A stretch of 64,000 nt of DNA, taken from NCBI RefSeq assembly GCF_014898055.3, contig NW_023604295.1:97045591-97109590 (forward strand), written 5' to 3'. The stretch's first letter is position 1. Each line of letters opens with the position of its first letter. Below, piece by piece: positions 48,763 through 60,780 of this stretch. The position numbers were made by a program, and so were the translations under genes. The notes beneath the pieces were generated by a model. That model made no database searches, was not told where the DNA came from, and saw only the letters and a program-made list of their open reading frames with translations. Source of the stretch: Talpa occidentalis (taxonomy: Eukaryota > Chordata > Mammalia > Eulipotyphla > Talpidae).

Positions 48763-49750
48763 CTGGGGGCACACACCGGAAGGGAGAGGTAGTGGTCAAA
48801 GAGAATCACATCACCTGTGGGCGGTGCTGGGGTCCCAAGCTCAAGTGAGTGGAGAAATCCCATGTCAGTCTAGGAGGCTGTCATTGAGGATTCTGTCCTC
48901 TCTCTTCCTGCAGAGCCCTCTACTGCCTGCACCCTGTCCTCTAAGATTAAGAGACTCATCCCATTCTTTGGCTTTTCTTGTCACCCAGCTTGAGGGCCCC
49001 TTACTTATTCCTTGCTCTATTCACCAAATTCAGTAAGAAGTTAGCCATGCTTACTATGTGTTAGGCTCTGAGCCAAACTCCATCTGGGAGAGTTACAACT
49101 CAAAAAAGAAAGTACTCTGAGAGAGAGAGAGAGGCACACAGATGGGCAGAAACCCAGGGGAAAGTCACAGCAGAGATGGCTCAAGGAGGACTTCCCAGAA
49201 AAAGTGAAACCTGAACTCAGTCCTGGCAGTGAAACTGAAGTAGAAAATGTCAGACTGACCTGCTGAAGTTGGGCCAGAACATGTAAACTAAACATTTCAG
49301 GGAAAGGCTGATACCCGCTGTCGAGGCCATATGCTTGATACATACTTTCCCAGCTGCTTGGACCCCTTGCTTTAAGTCAATAAATAAATAAATAAATACC
49401 CTGTAACTTAGTTGCTTAGGGCTCAGATTTTGGAGAAGGCTCTCTTCTGAGCCTGCGAGTGTAAACAAAGAACTTCCCTCCTCCTCTCTGAGCACTACTT
49501 AGCTTCTTGACGGAAACTGCTGCAACAGAACAGGAATGTCCTCAAGTGAGATAGGAAGGGGGTATTCTAGGTGTAGGAAGGGGCCTGTGCTGATGCCTGC
49601 AGGGACAAGCTGGAGTAACTGAAGTGGGCAAGGTGGCTGGAGCACCTGGTGTGACCACTGGGCACACACACTTGGAGGGCAACGCGTGATGGGATTGCAG
49701 TAGGGAGGGTAGCAGTGGGGAGGCTCAGGAGTCTCTGTCAGGCCACTCAC
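48763..49750 (-). other. CLSTN2: CLSTN2 intron between exons 3 and 4 (988 bp)
   Basis: Short intron bounded by GTGAGT at 49745-49750 and CAG at 48763-48765 on the minus strand. It holds an L2-like pair of fragments (about 49030-49250 and 49520-49690), a GAGA run at 49118-49132 and a TAAA run at 49380-49397. No other feature seen. Confidence 0.9.
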
Positions 49751-49946
49751 TTGTGTGACTTCTTCCAGGCGGTCTCCCGGGGCCCCGCGCCACAGTCGTA
49801 GGCCTGGATGATAAACGTGTACTCCTTCTGCAGCTCGCAGTCGATGGGGCTTTTGGCGCGGAGCCGGCCCTCTCCCGATGTCTTGTTGAGCACCACCGCC
49901 TCAAAGGGCAGGTCCTGCCCGTGTATCTTGAATGCACAGATCTCCC
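49751..49946 (-). CDS. CLSTN2: CLSTN2 coding exon (probably exon 3): cadherin repeat 1
   Basis: This 196 nt exon encodes 64 complete codons plus two split codons, from GEICAFKIHGQ to ETAWKKSHK. It matches about residues 78-142 of human calsyntenin-2 as I remember it. It makes up most of cadherin repeat 1; visible marks are the FEAVVLNKTSGEG strand pair with an N-glycosylation sequon (NKT), and the DCELQKEYTF and QAYDCGAG segments with paired cysteines. The acceptor has a good pyrimidine tract ending TTTTGCAG; the donor is CACAA|GTGAGT. The exon starts in phase 1 and ends in phase 2, so it cannot be skipped alone without a frameshift, but skipping it together with the next exon (196+209=405 nt) would keep frame. 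Compared with my memory of human there are small changes such as HGQDLP for HGQELP. The family call is very secure; the exon number is by memory. Confidence 0.95.
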
Positions 49947-50355
49947 CTGCAAAAGAATGGAAGACAAGAGGTGAGGATACTGGAACTGCCAGGCTGAAGA
50001 CCAAGCTTCTATAGGGCCAGATCTGCAAACTTCAAACCTCCAGGCCATTTTCTCCACAAGAAAATTGTCAAACCAGAAGAGGTCCCCAGAGATCCAGACC
50101 AACATGTTCATTTCATGGACAGTAAAACGGAAGTGTTTCATGCATGGAAATGTCACCCATCAAGTGTGTCGGGCAGAAAAGGGGAGACCCACCATGCAGG
50201 ATTACTCTACTTTGTCAGTTTCTTTGCTTGTTCACCCTAGGCCCAGTGTGAGATTAAGGAATTCACTTAGTCAAAAGACTAATGACTGCAGAATAAAGGA
50301 GAAAAGGTTCAAAGCTTCCACAACCTATGCTCTGTGACAGCATCCTTGCTACTTG

Positions 50356-50475
50356 AATGTGTGGTTTGTGGACCAGCACCATGAGTATCCCCCAAGTAGA
50401 GGCCCAGGCCCGCTAGGCCTCAGTAATCAGAATCTGCATTTTAATGGTTCTCCAGGTGCTAGGTTTGCTCACTAA
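50356..50475 (+). mobile_element. MER5A-like hAT fragment
   Basis: GTGTGGTTTGTGGACCAGCA followed by GAGGCCCAGGCCC and CAGTAATCAGAATCTGCATT then TTCTCCAGGTG, the order of MER5A. No transposase; a short non-autonomous copy. Confidence 0.7.
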
Positions 50476-51369
50476 ATCAGACCCCCTCTGCTCTTCTCCA
50501 TCCCTCCCTCCAGGATTAAACACTAAAACTGCTGCAGCCACATCCCCCACCCACTGCCTCCAGCATGTCTCACCTCCCCTCCCTCTCCTCCCCCAGGAAC
50601 TTCCCTGTGGGGTGAGGGACTCCACTCACAGTAGCAATCTTCTCTCAAAACAGTGGGGGTGAGTCAATGTGAGTCTCAGTGTTCCTGCAGAGCCTGAAAA
50701 AATTACTTCTTAAAGAGCTGAACATGTGAAATGAATGCCTTTCCCCCTTCAGCTGGGTTAATGTGTATTATAGCTATTTCTCTGCATTAAAATGATAAGG
50801 GCATGAAAATACCTTCTTTTTCTCAACTGATGGATATTTGTTTCTTGAACCCCCAACTGCAAGTAAGCCCTGTAGTAAGTGCCTTGGGAAGTACTGCAAA
50901 TCTGAGACATATTTTCTTCCTGTATTGAGGTAACTTGCAGACTTGCTGAGGTAGATGGTGTGTAGATGTATGAAAAGACCACCAACAGTGCAGAGGAGTG
51001 TGTGAGCAGCAGAATTGAGCTATAGGTTACTGGGGCACCAAATGCATGCTTAGAGCCCAGAGGCCTGGCTCACAACCTACAGTCATTTACTTACACTTGA
51101 TGTAGTAAATTATGCTCATACTCTGGGTCTTTTTTGTGTTACCAGTAAAATGGCTCAGGAGATGATATTGCAGGGGGCAACATACCCTGATATGTCCCAA
51201 CCCTCCTGGTCTGACATTGACCCAGCTGCCCTGTTGAGACCAGGATGAGGTACCAAGGGGACACAATTTAAGTGGACCCTCACTCTCATGGTGACCACGT
51301 GCCTGCCCAGCTATTTCCAAGAGCTGACTCTGTGAGGGGAAGGGATAACGCTTTTGCTTGCTTTGTGCT

Positions 51370-51540
51370 AGGCACTGAGTTTGTACCTCCTCTTAGGGGA
51401 TCTCATTTAATCTTCATAGCAAACCTGCAAGGCAGGTGTTTTATACAAAGTTGTACAAATTAAACAGAAAAAATAAATAAGCACCAGAGAGATTATTACT
51501 TGCTCGAGGTCACAGAACTAAGCTGAGTGTAAAGCCCAGG
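51370..51540 (-). repeat. MIR fragment
   Basis: GTGCTAGGCACTGAGTTTG, TCTCATTTAATCTTCATAGC, TTGCTCGAGGTCACAGAACT A: antisense MIR layout. Confidence 0.65.
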
Positions 51541-52287
51541 TTGGGCTGATTCCCATGACCATGGCCTCTCTACTCCCCCTCCCCATCTTAAGGCAGTCCC
51601 ATACCTTCGAAGGGGACCACCCCAGAGATGCTTCATTAACATTCTGCATTCCCATTCAAGTCTCACTTAGGAGAGAAATCCCCCATTTTACTTCTAGGAA
51701 GCATGCCCTGATCTCTTACTAACAATGTTTTCTGAGATGGTCAATCAATACCAATCTTACCTTCAGGCTTTTGTTTTTTATTATTTAATCGATCCTCAAT
51801 TTCATTATGAACACTGCATTTTCACTACATCCCCTCCTGGCCATTTCTCAAATGTGGTTGTGGAATAATGGACAAGACAGACAGGTTGCAGACCAGGCTC
51901 TAACAAGAAGGCTGGTTTCCATTAAGCTGCTGGGATCAACCCAAGTCTCTGACAAGGCCAGCTCAGCAGCCCCAGGGCAGAGGACAGCTTTCATTCCCTC
52001 CCCAAGTTTAATCTGCTCTCAATTGGCTGGAGTTGAATGGATGAACTTCTAAAGTGCCTGCTTTGTGATTCCATCTTAAGATCAATGCCAATATGGGAAT
52101 GTTACCAGCAAATGTACCCAGCATGGTTCTGGGGCATTCTCTGGAGTGCCCAGCCACCATGATTATAAGAACAATCAGACTATTTCTCTTTGAAGAGTCA
52201 AGTTAAACTGAAAATAAATGAGGGTAATTTTCTGTTGGAAACATTTGATCACAACCAAAGTAGTTCTCAAGACTCAGAAATCCTTAA

Positions 52288-52346
52288 CAAGAGGAAAAGA
52301 GAAGAAGAAGGAAAAGGAAGGGGGAGAGAAAAGGAGGGAGAAGTCC
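52288..52346. repeat. GA-rich (purine) tract
   Basis: About 60 bases almost wholly A and G (AAGAGAAGAAGAAGGAAAAG and onward). Confidence 0.85.
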
Positions 52347-55014
52347 AAGGGAAGGTAACCTCAGGACTTTCATTTACCTATGTTTAACACATTCAGTGCA
52401 ATAGAACCAGTGGTTTTTTTTTTTTTTTTTGGTGAGTCGAGTGAGTGCCAGCTACTGTGCTGGGCCTGGAGACATAAACAACTTGGAAGACCCCAAAACA
52501 GAAGGAACCCTGTTCCTCCACACTCATTATCTAGTAGAAGAGACAGAGCAATGTGATGCTCACTTAATCTCCACCAGCTCAGATTGAGACAAGTTCCAGT
52601 TTCCTTTAAACTGGAATTCATGTCACTCTTCTCATTTATCTGCCTCTTCATCTGATCCTTGTGTTCTGGTGCAAACACATTTATTTGTATATTCATACAA
52701 TCACTTACTATTAGTTGGGGACTATGTGCCCAGCACTGGCAAAAATAATGATGCATAAAACCAGACCCAGTCCTGGACTAGCAGCTGCTTGCAGTCCGGT
52801 GTGGTGCCGAGTTCTGGTTCAGGGCTAACCTATGGGTGTGACTGTTGAGCTGAGGTCATAGGAAGAGGAGGAACATGCCCAGGCCAGGAAGGACCAGCAA
52901 GTGTCAGGCAGAACACACTCTACGGTCTGTCAGCAGTGAGGCCAAGTAACTTCAGGGACAAGTGCGGCAGGAGCTTAATGGGTGTCTGACCTTAAAGTCG
53001 CTCAAGGTTGTGTTCAAGAAGGGCTTGGTGTAAATCTCTGCTGTTGCCATCTTGAAATCCTTAATAACGTTATCTTTGAAATAGTGTTTTATAATAAAGT
53101 CTGATTAGACCATGGAACATGTTGTGGGCACAGGAGACAAGTGCATTAGGCACAGCTGTTCTGGCTGCCCTGGTCACACTTAGCATCAGCAACCCCACGA
53201 GCACAGACTCCCAGTGCTTGCGCAATGAGTGCGAGTTCCCAGGACTCAGAGAGAGAGAGAGCCACGTAAGCGTGTTACGGAGTGGGGAGCCCCCAACCTG
53301 GGAGTCAACCCCTTTCATGGGAACCCAAGCTGTTTTGAATGTAGAAAGAAGGCAGGGGCGTTATAAGAAACATGAACAAGCAAACAACTCTGTGTGGTAT
53401 CCTTTCTCATTCATTGTAATTCCCTGGAGTAGCCAAACTCTATTCAGAGAATGATGACAGAGAAGAAAAGGCAAAAAACAGGCAACCCGTAGTTCCTTTT
53501 CTTTGGGTCCACCCCACTCAGGGAGCTGAAGGTGGAGGGCACAAGTAGAATGTGCTCACAACAAGGAGTGAAATGAAAGCAAGCTGAGTTCTGTTTGTGT
53601 GGCAATTATACTGCTCTGTAAAGAATTGAATCCACATGCATGCAAGCACTATGGAATGCAAATTCTGTTATTTTGGAAACTGCTCAGTGGTTAACCACTC
53701 TCATATTTGCATTTAAAACTGGCGTTGCACAGTATAAAGATAAATGGTAAAATTCATGCTAATTTCAAATTTTAATTTGTCTTTACCTAGGAGGGCATTA
53801 AAATAGCAAATGAAAAACTCTACAAATGTGTGGCTGTGGAAGGAAGGTCCCAGGCTGCAGTCCTGAGGAGGAGGGATATTTAAAACCAAGTTCCTGGCAT
53901 CAGTGGGTGACACATTGGGCTGTCTTGAGCTTTTGTGATGCCTGTCACTGGAATTTGTTATTACTAATAAAGCACTTTGCTGGGAGGATGATGTGTTTAA
54001 AAGTAAAAGATCAGACTCAGGGGTTTCCATTAAAAATATTACTTTTTAAATCTTGCTTTCCAGTCTGCTGTGCTGGGTGGGGGAGCTGCTGTGCCAGGAG
54101 CTGAGTGTGGGAGAGCAAGACAACGAGCACACACTTTGGACCAGCTCTGTGGGAAACCAGGCCAGCAGCACCAGATTCTTATCTTGGGGGCTCTCATGCT
54201 GACTGCTGACTGTGGCTGTGGGTATGAACTTGGCTTTGCTCAGAACCCCCCAGAGAGGCCAGACCAGATCTGAGGGGGCCTGGTGGCTGCAGCCCTAAGT
54301 TACTTCAAAATTACTTTCTCTTCCACAGCAATGCACCTGCCCACAACACCAGCAGGACTGTATAGTTGTCTCTTAATCCTCTTATAAGATTCTAGGGGAA
54401 GTAAATGCAACCAATGAGTGAATAAATGGATGAATGAATATTTTTAGAGTATATTTAAAAGTGTATTTCAGAGTATACTTTTAGAGTACTCTGTATTTTA
54501 GAGTGTATTTTGTTTCTACTCTTGAATGTCCTTGAACAACTGGTTGTGTTGACTCCATATTTCAGATGAAGAAATTGAATCTCAAAGAGGTTAATTGATT
54601 CACTCAATGTCACTTTGTTGGTAAGGAGCAGATCATGGACTGAAATCTAGACTCTCTGAATCTAAATCCAGCACCCTCTTAGCCCTTTCATGTTGCTTTT
54701 ATCACTGGCTGAGTCTCTCATTCTAGGACAATGATTTTCCAAGTACACACCCTGAATCCATGGGTCCCCAAGACCCTTTTTGTGGGGACTACAAAGTCAA
54801 CGTTATCTCTATATTAACAGGAAGACATTATCTGACTGTTTCACTGTGTTGATATTTGCACTGATGGTTTATTGGTAAAAACAGATGACCTAGAGCGTTG
54901 ATACCTTAGGAACAGATAGCTACATTTACCACACATATATAGCCAATGTGAAAAAACAAATGAATAAGGTCAATTTCACTTAATGACGTTGAACATGCAG
55001 TGCATATGATTGAT

Positions 55015-55830
55015 TTTAGTAGATCTCAATCCCTGAGTACACCTTTTTAAAATATTCTATGGGGCAGAATGGAAAGTACACATAAGACATCTTTGTATAG
55101 TAAAATACAGGTGAGCCCCAGGAAAAGCTTTTGTGTGATAAGTTGAATTGGGTGCTGAACCATTTTTCAAAGAACGCCATTTTTGCTTCCAATAGTGACT
55201 GTCAGACAAACTATGATGATTCAAACTTGAGTGGGGCAGACAATTTTCATAAGTAAGCTTGTCACTTCAAGAAAATGAGCTAGAAGTATTTGTTGTTGAT
55301 GATAAACTTTGAGCTTATGATTATAGAAAAGTTGTGTCTGAGACAGTGAGTTTGACAATTTACCAATTACCAGTATGTAATACTTTTCTGAAGAATGATA
55401 TTAATGAATGAGATTTTTTTATATTATATATAATAAATATGCCAACTTCTCAAAGATCTATGCAACATTGGATGGTTATCTTTCTGGCAGACATAATACA
55501 TAATACATCATGTATTATGTAATACATCAATGCAGTCATGTTTGGGTAAAAGATCCATTCATAACATGAAACAGCCTGATTAATTTTAATGTGTCATGTA
55601 TAAGTCCATTAACATGATTCCAGATTTATTCCAAATATTTCTTGTTGGAGTTTTGTATAGCATCAGAGAAAAGCATCTACACTCATCCCAACTACATACC
55701 TAGATGAGTCTCTCTATTTTTCTTCATCTACTGCAACCTAAGCAACATATCACAATGGATTGGAAGTAGAAGCAGATATGAGGGTCTGTCTCTCTTCCAT
55801 TAAGTGGGACATAGAAGATTACAAGAATGT
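55015..55830 (+). pseudogene. Remnant of hAT transposase coding region (C-terminal part)
   Basis: Within the hAT transposon. DNA-level similarity to the family is still easy to see (for example GACTGTCAGACAAACTATG and AAGCAGATATGAG), but no frame is open for more than about 70 codons. The transposase would have cut and re-joined its own element; this copy encodes nothing functional. Confidence 0.75.
55497..55521. repeat. Near-perfect palindrome (12 bp arms, 1 base centre)
   Basis: TACATAATACAT, a central C, then ATGTATTATGTA. It lies inside the hAT remnant. Confidence 0.95.
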
Positions 55831-55901
55831 ATGAATGTATGCCCTGCCTGTCTCCTCACTAATTTTGTTTTAGAAAATGTACTTTTTTGGTCCAGTAATG
55901 A

Positions 55902-55953
55902 TATATGTGTATATATATATATGTATATATATGTATATATATATATATATATG
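55902..55953. repeat. (AT)n / ATATGT microsatellite
   Basis: A run of TATATATATATATGTATATA-type units lying inside the 3' part of the decayed hAT element. Confidence 0.9.
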
Positions 55954-56379
55954 CATGTCATGATTTTATTATTGTTATTTTTAAATGCATTAATAAATAA
56001 GCATTTGAACATTTTTTCAGTTTTAGTTTCTAATACAGAAAATATTGATAGATATGACCTACACAGACAAATGCTCTTGAAGGTCCTTCATGATGTTTAA
56101 AAGTGTAAAGGGGTTATAAGATGAAAAGGCTTGAGAACTGCTGTTCTTGTGATTCACCAACCATAGCTTTCACCCAGATTGTGATTCCACATCTCATTCC
56201 TGATGCCTGAAATGTGACACACCACTTCTCAGAGAACCTCACAATCTAGAGCAAACCGATTTGCTTGTATCTCACAGCTGGGCCATTTGTAGTCAGAGTA
56301 ATCAGGTGGAACTTTCTGTCTACAGCATATTGGGAGGAGAGGCACTTTCATTGCCAGCTCTTCCAGCAAGCACAGGTGG

Positions 56380-56610
56380 GTAAATCTAGCTCTGGGACCA
56401 GACAGGCTGACTCAAGTTCTAGTTCTGAGGTTGACTACCTGTGTACCCTTGGTTAAGAGTCTGATCTCTGTGCTTTTTCCTTATCTGTCAAATGGGAAGA
56501 TATTAGTAATAGTTACCTCAAAGTGTCATGGGAAGTTGGGAGGAGTAAATGAGGGCCCAGCGTGGAGTAAGTACTAAATAAATATTAGCTCTCATTACTG
56601 TCATTTTATT
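56380..56610 (+). repeat. MIR fragment, nearly full length
   Basis: CTGACTCAAGTTCTAGTTCT, GACTACCTGTGTACCCTTGG, TTATCTGTCAAATGGGAAGA and GTAAGTACTAAATAAATATT AG cover most of the MIR unit. Confidence 0.8.
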
Positions 56611-57534
56611 GAAAAATCACACACTTCTGGCAAACTCCCTGTTCATGTTTGAAAACTGAAAAGGCTGAATGTAGAAATGATTTTACCATTAGAAATATTT
56701 AGAATGTATGTCACATGTGTCCTTTAAAAGCAATTTGGCTCCTGGAAGCTGCTTGCATCTATCAGCCATGGCTCACATATATATTATTGCCCTGAACATC
56801 TTTGTCCAATCACTGCATCCTACACATTTGCAAAATATCACTCAGGGCCAGTTTACTGGAGCTCAAGGGAAGAGTTTACTGGAGGAGGTAAAGTTTGTCT
56901 GTTTGGTGTTGCTATGATCTTTATTAGTGATCTTTATTGGGAAACGGTCGAGGGTGCTAAATATCTTTCCCCAATCAGGTTAGTCTTATACCACCAAGAA
57001 CCATCTCACCCAAATATCTACAGCATCTCCTTGAGAAACACTGCACCCCAAGCATGCAGCGTCTTCTTGAAACAAACACCAGGCCAGATTCATGACCCAA
57101 GGTTTGAGGAAAATGATAGTTCTTATAAAGGTTTTCCTCCAGATGGGTGAGGTCCTTCCAGATGAGGATGGCACCGTCTGTTCTCAGCTTCACCCTCTGT
57201 TTTCCCTGCATGCACACTTTGGGGATAGTGAAGGTGATCACACTGCTGGAGGAGGGCTAGGAGGACGAGTCCTTTAATTTGTATTTTACACTCTATTCAG
57301 AGTCACTTAGAGTTACTTTAAATATAATGAGAAAGGACATATGCCAATTACATCAAATATTCATCATGACAAAACTGTCCAATTTGAACTGAACTTAGAA
57401 ATACAGCTATACTTAAAAAAAGTTGATTTTAAATCCTCCATCTTCCAATAAAAACTTCCAAAAGTAGAAAGTTAAGGAGAAGGGCTCAATGGAGTGTCAC
57501 TTTGACTGACCACTCCCTGAAGTGTCTGGGTGGC

Positions 57535-57725
57535 AGGGAGATCTTGGACAGGTTCGGGGTTGTCCAGTAGATGGTCTTGGTTTGAGTCCCAGCTCGGTTC
57601 TCAGCTCTTTGACCCTGGATGGTTCCTGAGTTCCTCTTCACTACAGCTGCGGACATTTCTGCGCCTGTGTACCGTGTGACTGCAGTGACACACTAGGTGT
57701 GAAAAAGCTTTGGGAAATGAAAAGG
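57535..57725 (+). repeat. Possible MIR fragment
   Basis: GTTTGAGTCCCAGCTCGGTT CTCAGCTCTTTGACCCTGG fits the first half of MIR; the rest is diverged. Confidence 0.5.
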
Positions 57726-57906
57726 TTTTTTATCATTATAATTAGAATGAATTCTATCTCCAAGCCTGCAAGTAACTAGATGTATATTGGCAACCTACCT
57801 TGTTCTATTAGAAACCAAAACCAAGGAATGATGGGGCGGGGGGAGGGAAGGCCACTGTTTATAGCTTTCTGTCTACTTAATATTGAGCAAGATAAAACAT
57901 ATTCTT

Positions 57907-57960
<54 letters not shown>
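57907..57960. repeat. (TTTA)n microsatellite
   Basis: About 13 uninterrupted TTTA units; it is the tail of the SINE ending at 58174. Confidence 0.95.
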
Positions 57961-57961
<1 letters not shown>

Positions 57962-58174
57962 TACAAGCACTGGGTACAGTCAGAGGTGGGGGAGGGTGAG
58001 AGAATTCACCAGAGCCAGAGCAGAGTACACTGCTCAGGGGAGCAGCGGGCAGCAGGAGAGGCCTGCGCGCCATGTGGGACCCTCGCCTGGTGGCCGGGGA
58101 TCAAAAAGGCGCTGCAGAGGCTGCGGGCAGCTTCACAACCCAGCGCTCAACCCCTGCGCCACCGGGGAGGCCCT
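57907..58174 (-). mobile_element. tRNA-derived SINE, young subtype with expanded tail and internal deletion
   Basis: Antisense copy with a tail of about 13 TTTA units (57907-57960) and a CCACCGGGGAGGCCC head. Compared with its sisters, it lacks roughly 30 bp of the body around 58020 (the GGGGAGCAGAGCAGGCAG segment). The flanks ATTCTTTTATTTA and GCTCTTTTATTTA are the target duplication. Confidence 0.93.
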
Positions 58175-59486
58175 GCTCTTTTATTTAAAAAGCCATTTTC
58201 CTAAAGCTTTCTGCTGAGATCACAATGTTGCTGCAAAACCATGAAGACAATGCACTTTTCCTTCCCTGGCAATATCCATTGAATGAATAAGGAAGGTAAC
58301 AACTAATATATATGCTGAGACATTCAGAGAGGTCCCCACGGCTCCACTAGCCACAATTAGGTCAAGTAGAGCTTGAGGAGATGTCAGGGGTCATTTTGTC
58401 TGGCTGGTGTTTAATGGTCCAGAGTAGGATTCTGGGTGCAAAAATGTACCACATTCATCATTCACTCAGCAAATCTTCCCTGGGCATAAATACAGTAAGA
58501 GGAAAATGAATAATACTAATTTAAAAAATTCAAATCAGTTCACATCTACTGAATGTTTATATGGGCCAGGCACTTATTTCGGGCTACCGTGGACAGCTCC
58601 TGCTGCTCTGTGTGTGCCAACTGCCTGAGCAGAGGTTGGTGATTTGGATGAATCTGAGACCAGCTCTTTGCAGACAAGAGAAGGAGGCAGATAAACAAAG
58701 AGTGAAGTGCAATAAGATACAGCAAAGGCGCAATAGATGTCTGTTCTGGGTTTGGTGAGGACACAAATGATGATGGATCAGCCAATCTCATCCCTAAATA
58801 CTTGCAGATTGAGTTGTTTGTAATCTTGTACCCCCCCGTAGCAGAATACTCCAGCCTAACAACTCTGCTGAGGCAATACCCTGTCCTGTGTGTTCTATTA
58901 TGCCATTCTCTCTTCATTTCAGAGCTCCTGTTTCTAGCCAAAGGGTCAGTGCTAAAATTTAAGTAAACTTTGATTCAAATTGTGACTCTCCACTTGTCAT
59001 CTTTGTAAACATGTGAAAGCTTACCTTCCACACCTTCATTTCCCCATCTATGCAAAGGGAATGAAGCCAGCATTCCTTATGGTAGTTACAGTATAGTATA
59101 TAAGTATAATTAAAATAGAGCTTATTTTTTAACTGAGAATTTAGCATGGCATATCCTGGGTTGATTACTTTGTGCAAAGCTGTGTGATTTAATTCCCATG
59201 CAGCTTTAAGAGCCAAAATTAATGGCAAATCAGATGAGCCGGCCTCTCCACGTTGTACCAGTGAGTCCCTACCCATGTCAGCAGCTACTTGGCCTCCTGC
59301 TGACCTCACTGGTTGGCCCTGAGTGTCCCAAATCCTAGTTATGGGTTTTCAGATGGCAGAGGAAAGAGGGAGCAAGGAAATTTCATTGGATAGGTTAGTG
59401 ACTGGGTTTATAATGGATGGAATTTTAATCTTTGTCAAGACTGTTTTAAACCCTAAACTTAAAATTTAGGGTTTAAAATTACTGGC

Positions 59487-59762
59487 ATTGGGGCCTTCCT
59501 GATGGCTCAGGGGTTAAAGACAGCACTATCAAGCTATTGCCAGGCACTGCAGTTCGAGTTTGATCCCAGGTGGGCCAGGGAGCAACCCACGTGGTGCAGC
59601 AGACGTCTCCTGCCTCGCCCGCTGCTCGCCTCAGCAGTGTATTTCAGTCACTCCGACTGTTCTGCTCCCCACTCTGTCTCTGGTGAATCCTCTCAAACCC
59701 CACACCTCTGGCTTACACCCCAGTTCTTATATGCATAAATAAATAAATCTGAAAAAAAAATT
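59487..59762 (+). mobile_element. tRNA-derived SINE, older subtype
   Basis: Sense copy with GGGGCCTTCCTGATGGCTCA head and GAGTTTGATCCC B-box, ending in AAATAAATAAATC and poly-A. AAATTACTGGC occurs at 59476-59486 and 59763-59773. Confidence 0.93.
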
Positions 59763-60479
59763 AAATTACTGGCCTGGATACAATTATTAGATGAGAATAA
59801 ATTGCTTTCACTTCCAAGCCGGAAGGAGGCCTGTCAACCAGGGGTAGAGGATCATATTTAAAAATGAAAGGATCTTGTTTTCCTGCAGCTGTTGAGTATA
59901 ATTTAGTCAGACCACCCCACAATCATACCTGAAATCCATGTTAGCTAACTCCTACTTGTTCCTTGAGGAAAAATAATGGATATTGAAGTACTCTGGAGAG
60001 TGAGAAAGTCCCATACAAATAGAATGGTCCTGCTGTCCAATTCTCTGCATCAACAACATTTTTATGAGCATCTACTTCCTGCAAAGAGGGAATTCGAGTG
60101 GGTGCTGAGTTCCCCAGAGGCCTAGCACTCTGTCCTTAATGTCCAGGGACTTACAGTTGGGTTTTGAAAAGAGAAGCCAGGTGTGAATTAAAGGTGTTTG
60201 AGATTAATGAATGCTAATGAGCTCTCAAGATATAGGCGATAAGCATTACAGCTTCCTCAATTAACCAGAAGAAAACTGAATGTTCAGATAGAATGGGTAT
60301 GAATCACGCTGCTGAGAGGTGAAATCTTTTTTCTCCCAGACTGTAGAAAAGCAATGAGGAATTTTTCCTAAACGGGACCAGGTTAGAACCCATCAGCTCT
60401 GTCCATGCTCTTCCTTTTCTCTCTCTTTTCCTCTCTCCTGCCCTTCCTTCCCCCTTCCTCTTTCTTTGCTTCTTTCTTT

Positions 60480-60780
60480 TCAGTTCTATCTGTGTACTGT
60501 GCTTTATTTATTTATTTGAACAACTTGTGTTTATTATTCAATATTTTTGGCAAATTTCCCTCACCACCATCCTTATCTCCCCATCCCCTTTAGCTCCCTC
60601 CCCCTCACCTCAGAGCCTCTGGTGTTGACTGATGTCCACTAGCCTTTGTAAATAGTCATTGAATTGTCTGCCACAGTATTGTCTGTCTAGTATTTGTTTT
60701 TAACATTCCAACTTTACCACATGTAATTCTCCAAAATTTCCTCCCTTTTGTTGAAAATGGTTGCAGTTCACCTTTCCTTA
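60480..60780 (-). mobile_element. Probable L1 3' UTR fragment
   Basis: A TTTATTTATTTATTTG head followed by a C-rich, TCCCC/CTCCCC-containing block with layout like the fragment at 26440. No firm family motif; could be unrelated AT/CT-rich sequence. Confidence 0.35.

Larger units (their letters stand above)
54729..56143 (+). mobile_element. Decayed hAT-superfamily (Charlie-type) DNA transposon with transposase remnant
   Basis: The left end CAATGATTTTCCAA and right end GAGAACTGCTG are degenerate inverted repeats of the CAGTGNTTCTCAA type. The flanking 8-mers TTCTAGGA and TTCTTGTG look like a worn 8 bp target duplication, the size hAT elements make. About 55015-55830 aligns by eye with the C-terminal part of a Charlie/ZBED-like transposase: fragments such as PTTYLDES and VEADMRV...SSIKWDIE correspond to the hAT C-terminal dimerisation region. 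The reading frame is broken by stops and frameshifts, and the N-terminal half of the gene is missing between about 54860 and 54950, so this is a non-functional internally deleted copy. 55830-56143 is its AT-rich 3' untranslated part. Recognised from memory of mammalian copies; the exact Charlie subfamily is not certain. Confidence 0.85.

Noticed and set aside
52417..52432. Poly-T run as the tail of an antisense retrocopy
   Set aside because: The sequence after it lacks a SINE body, and no target duplication is visible.
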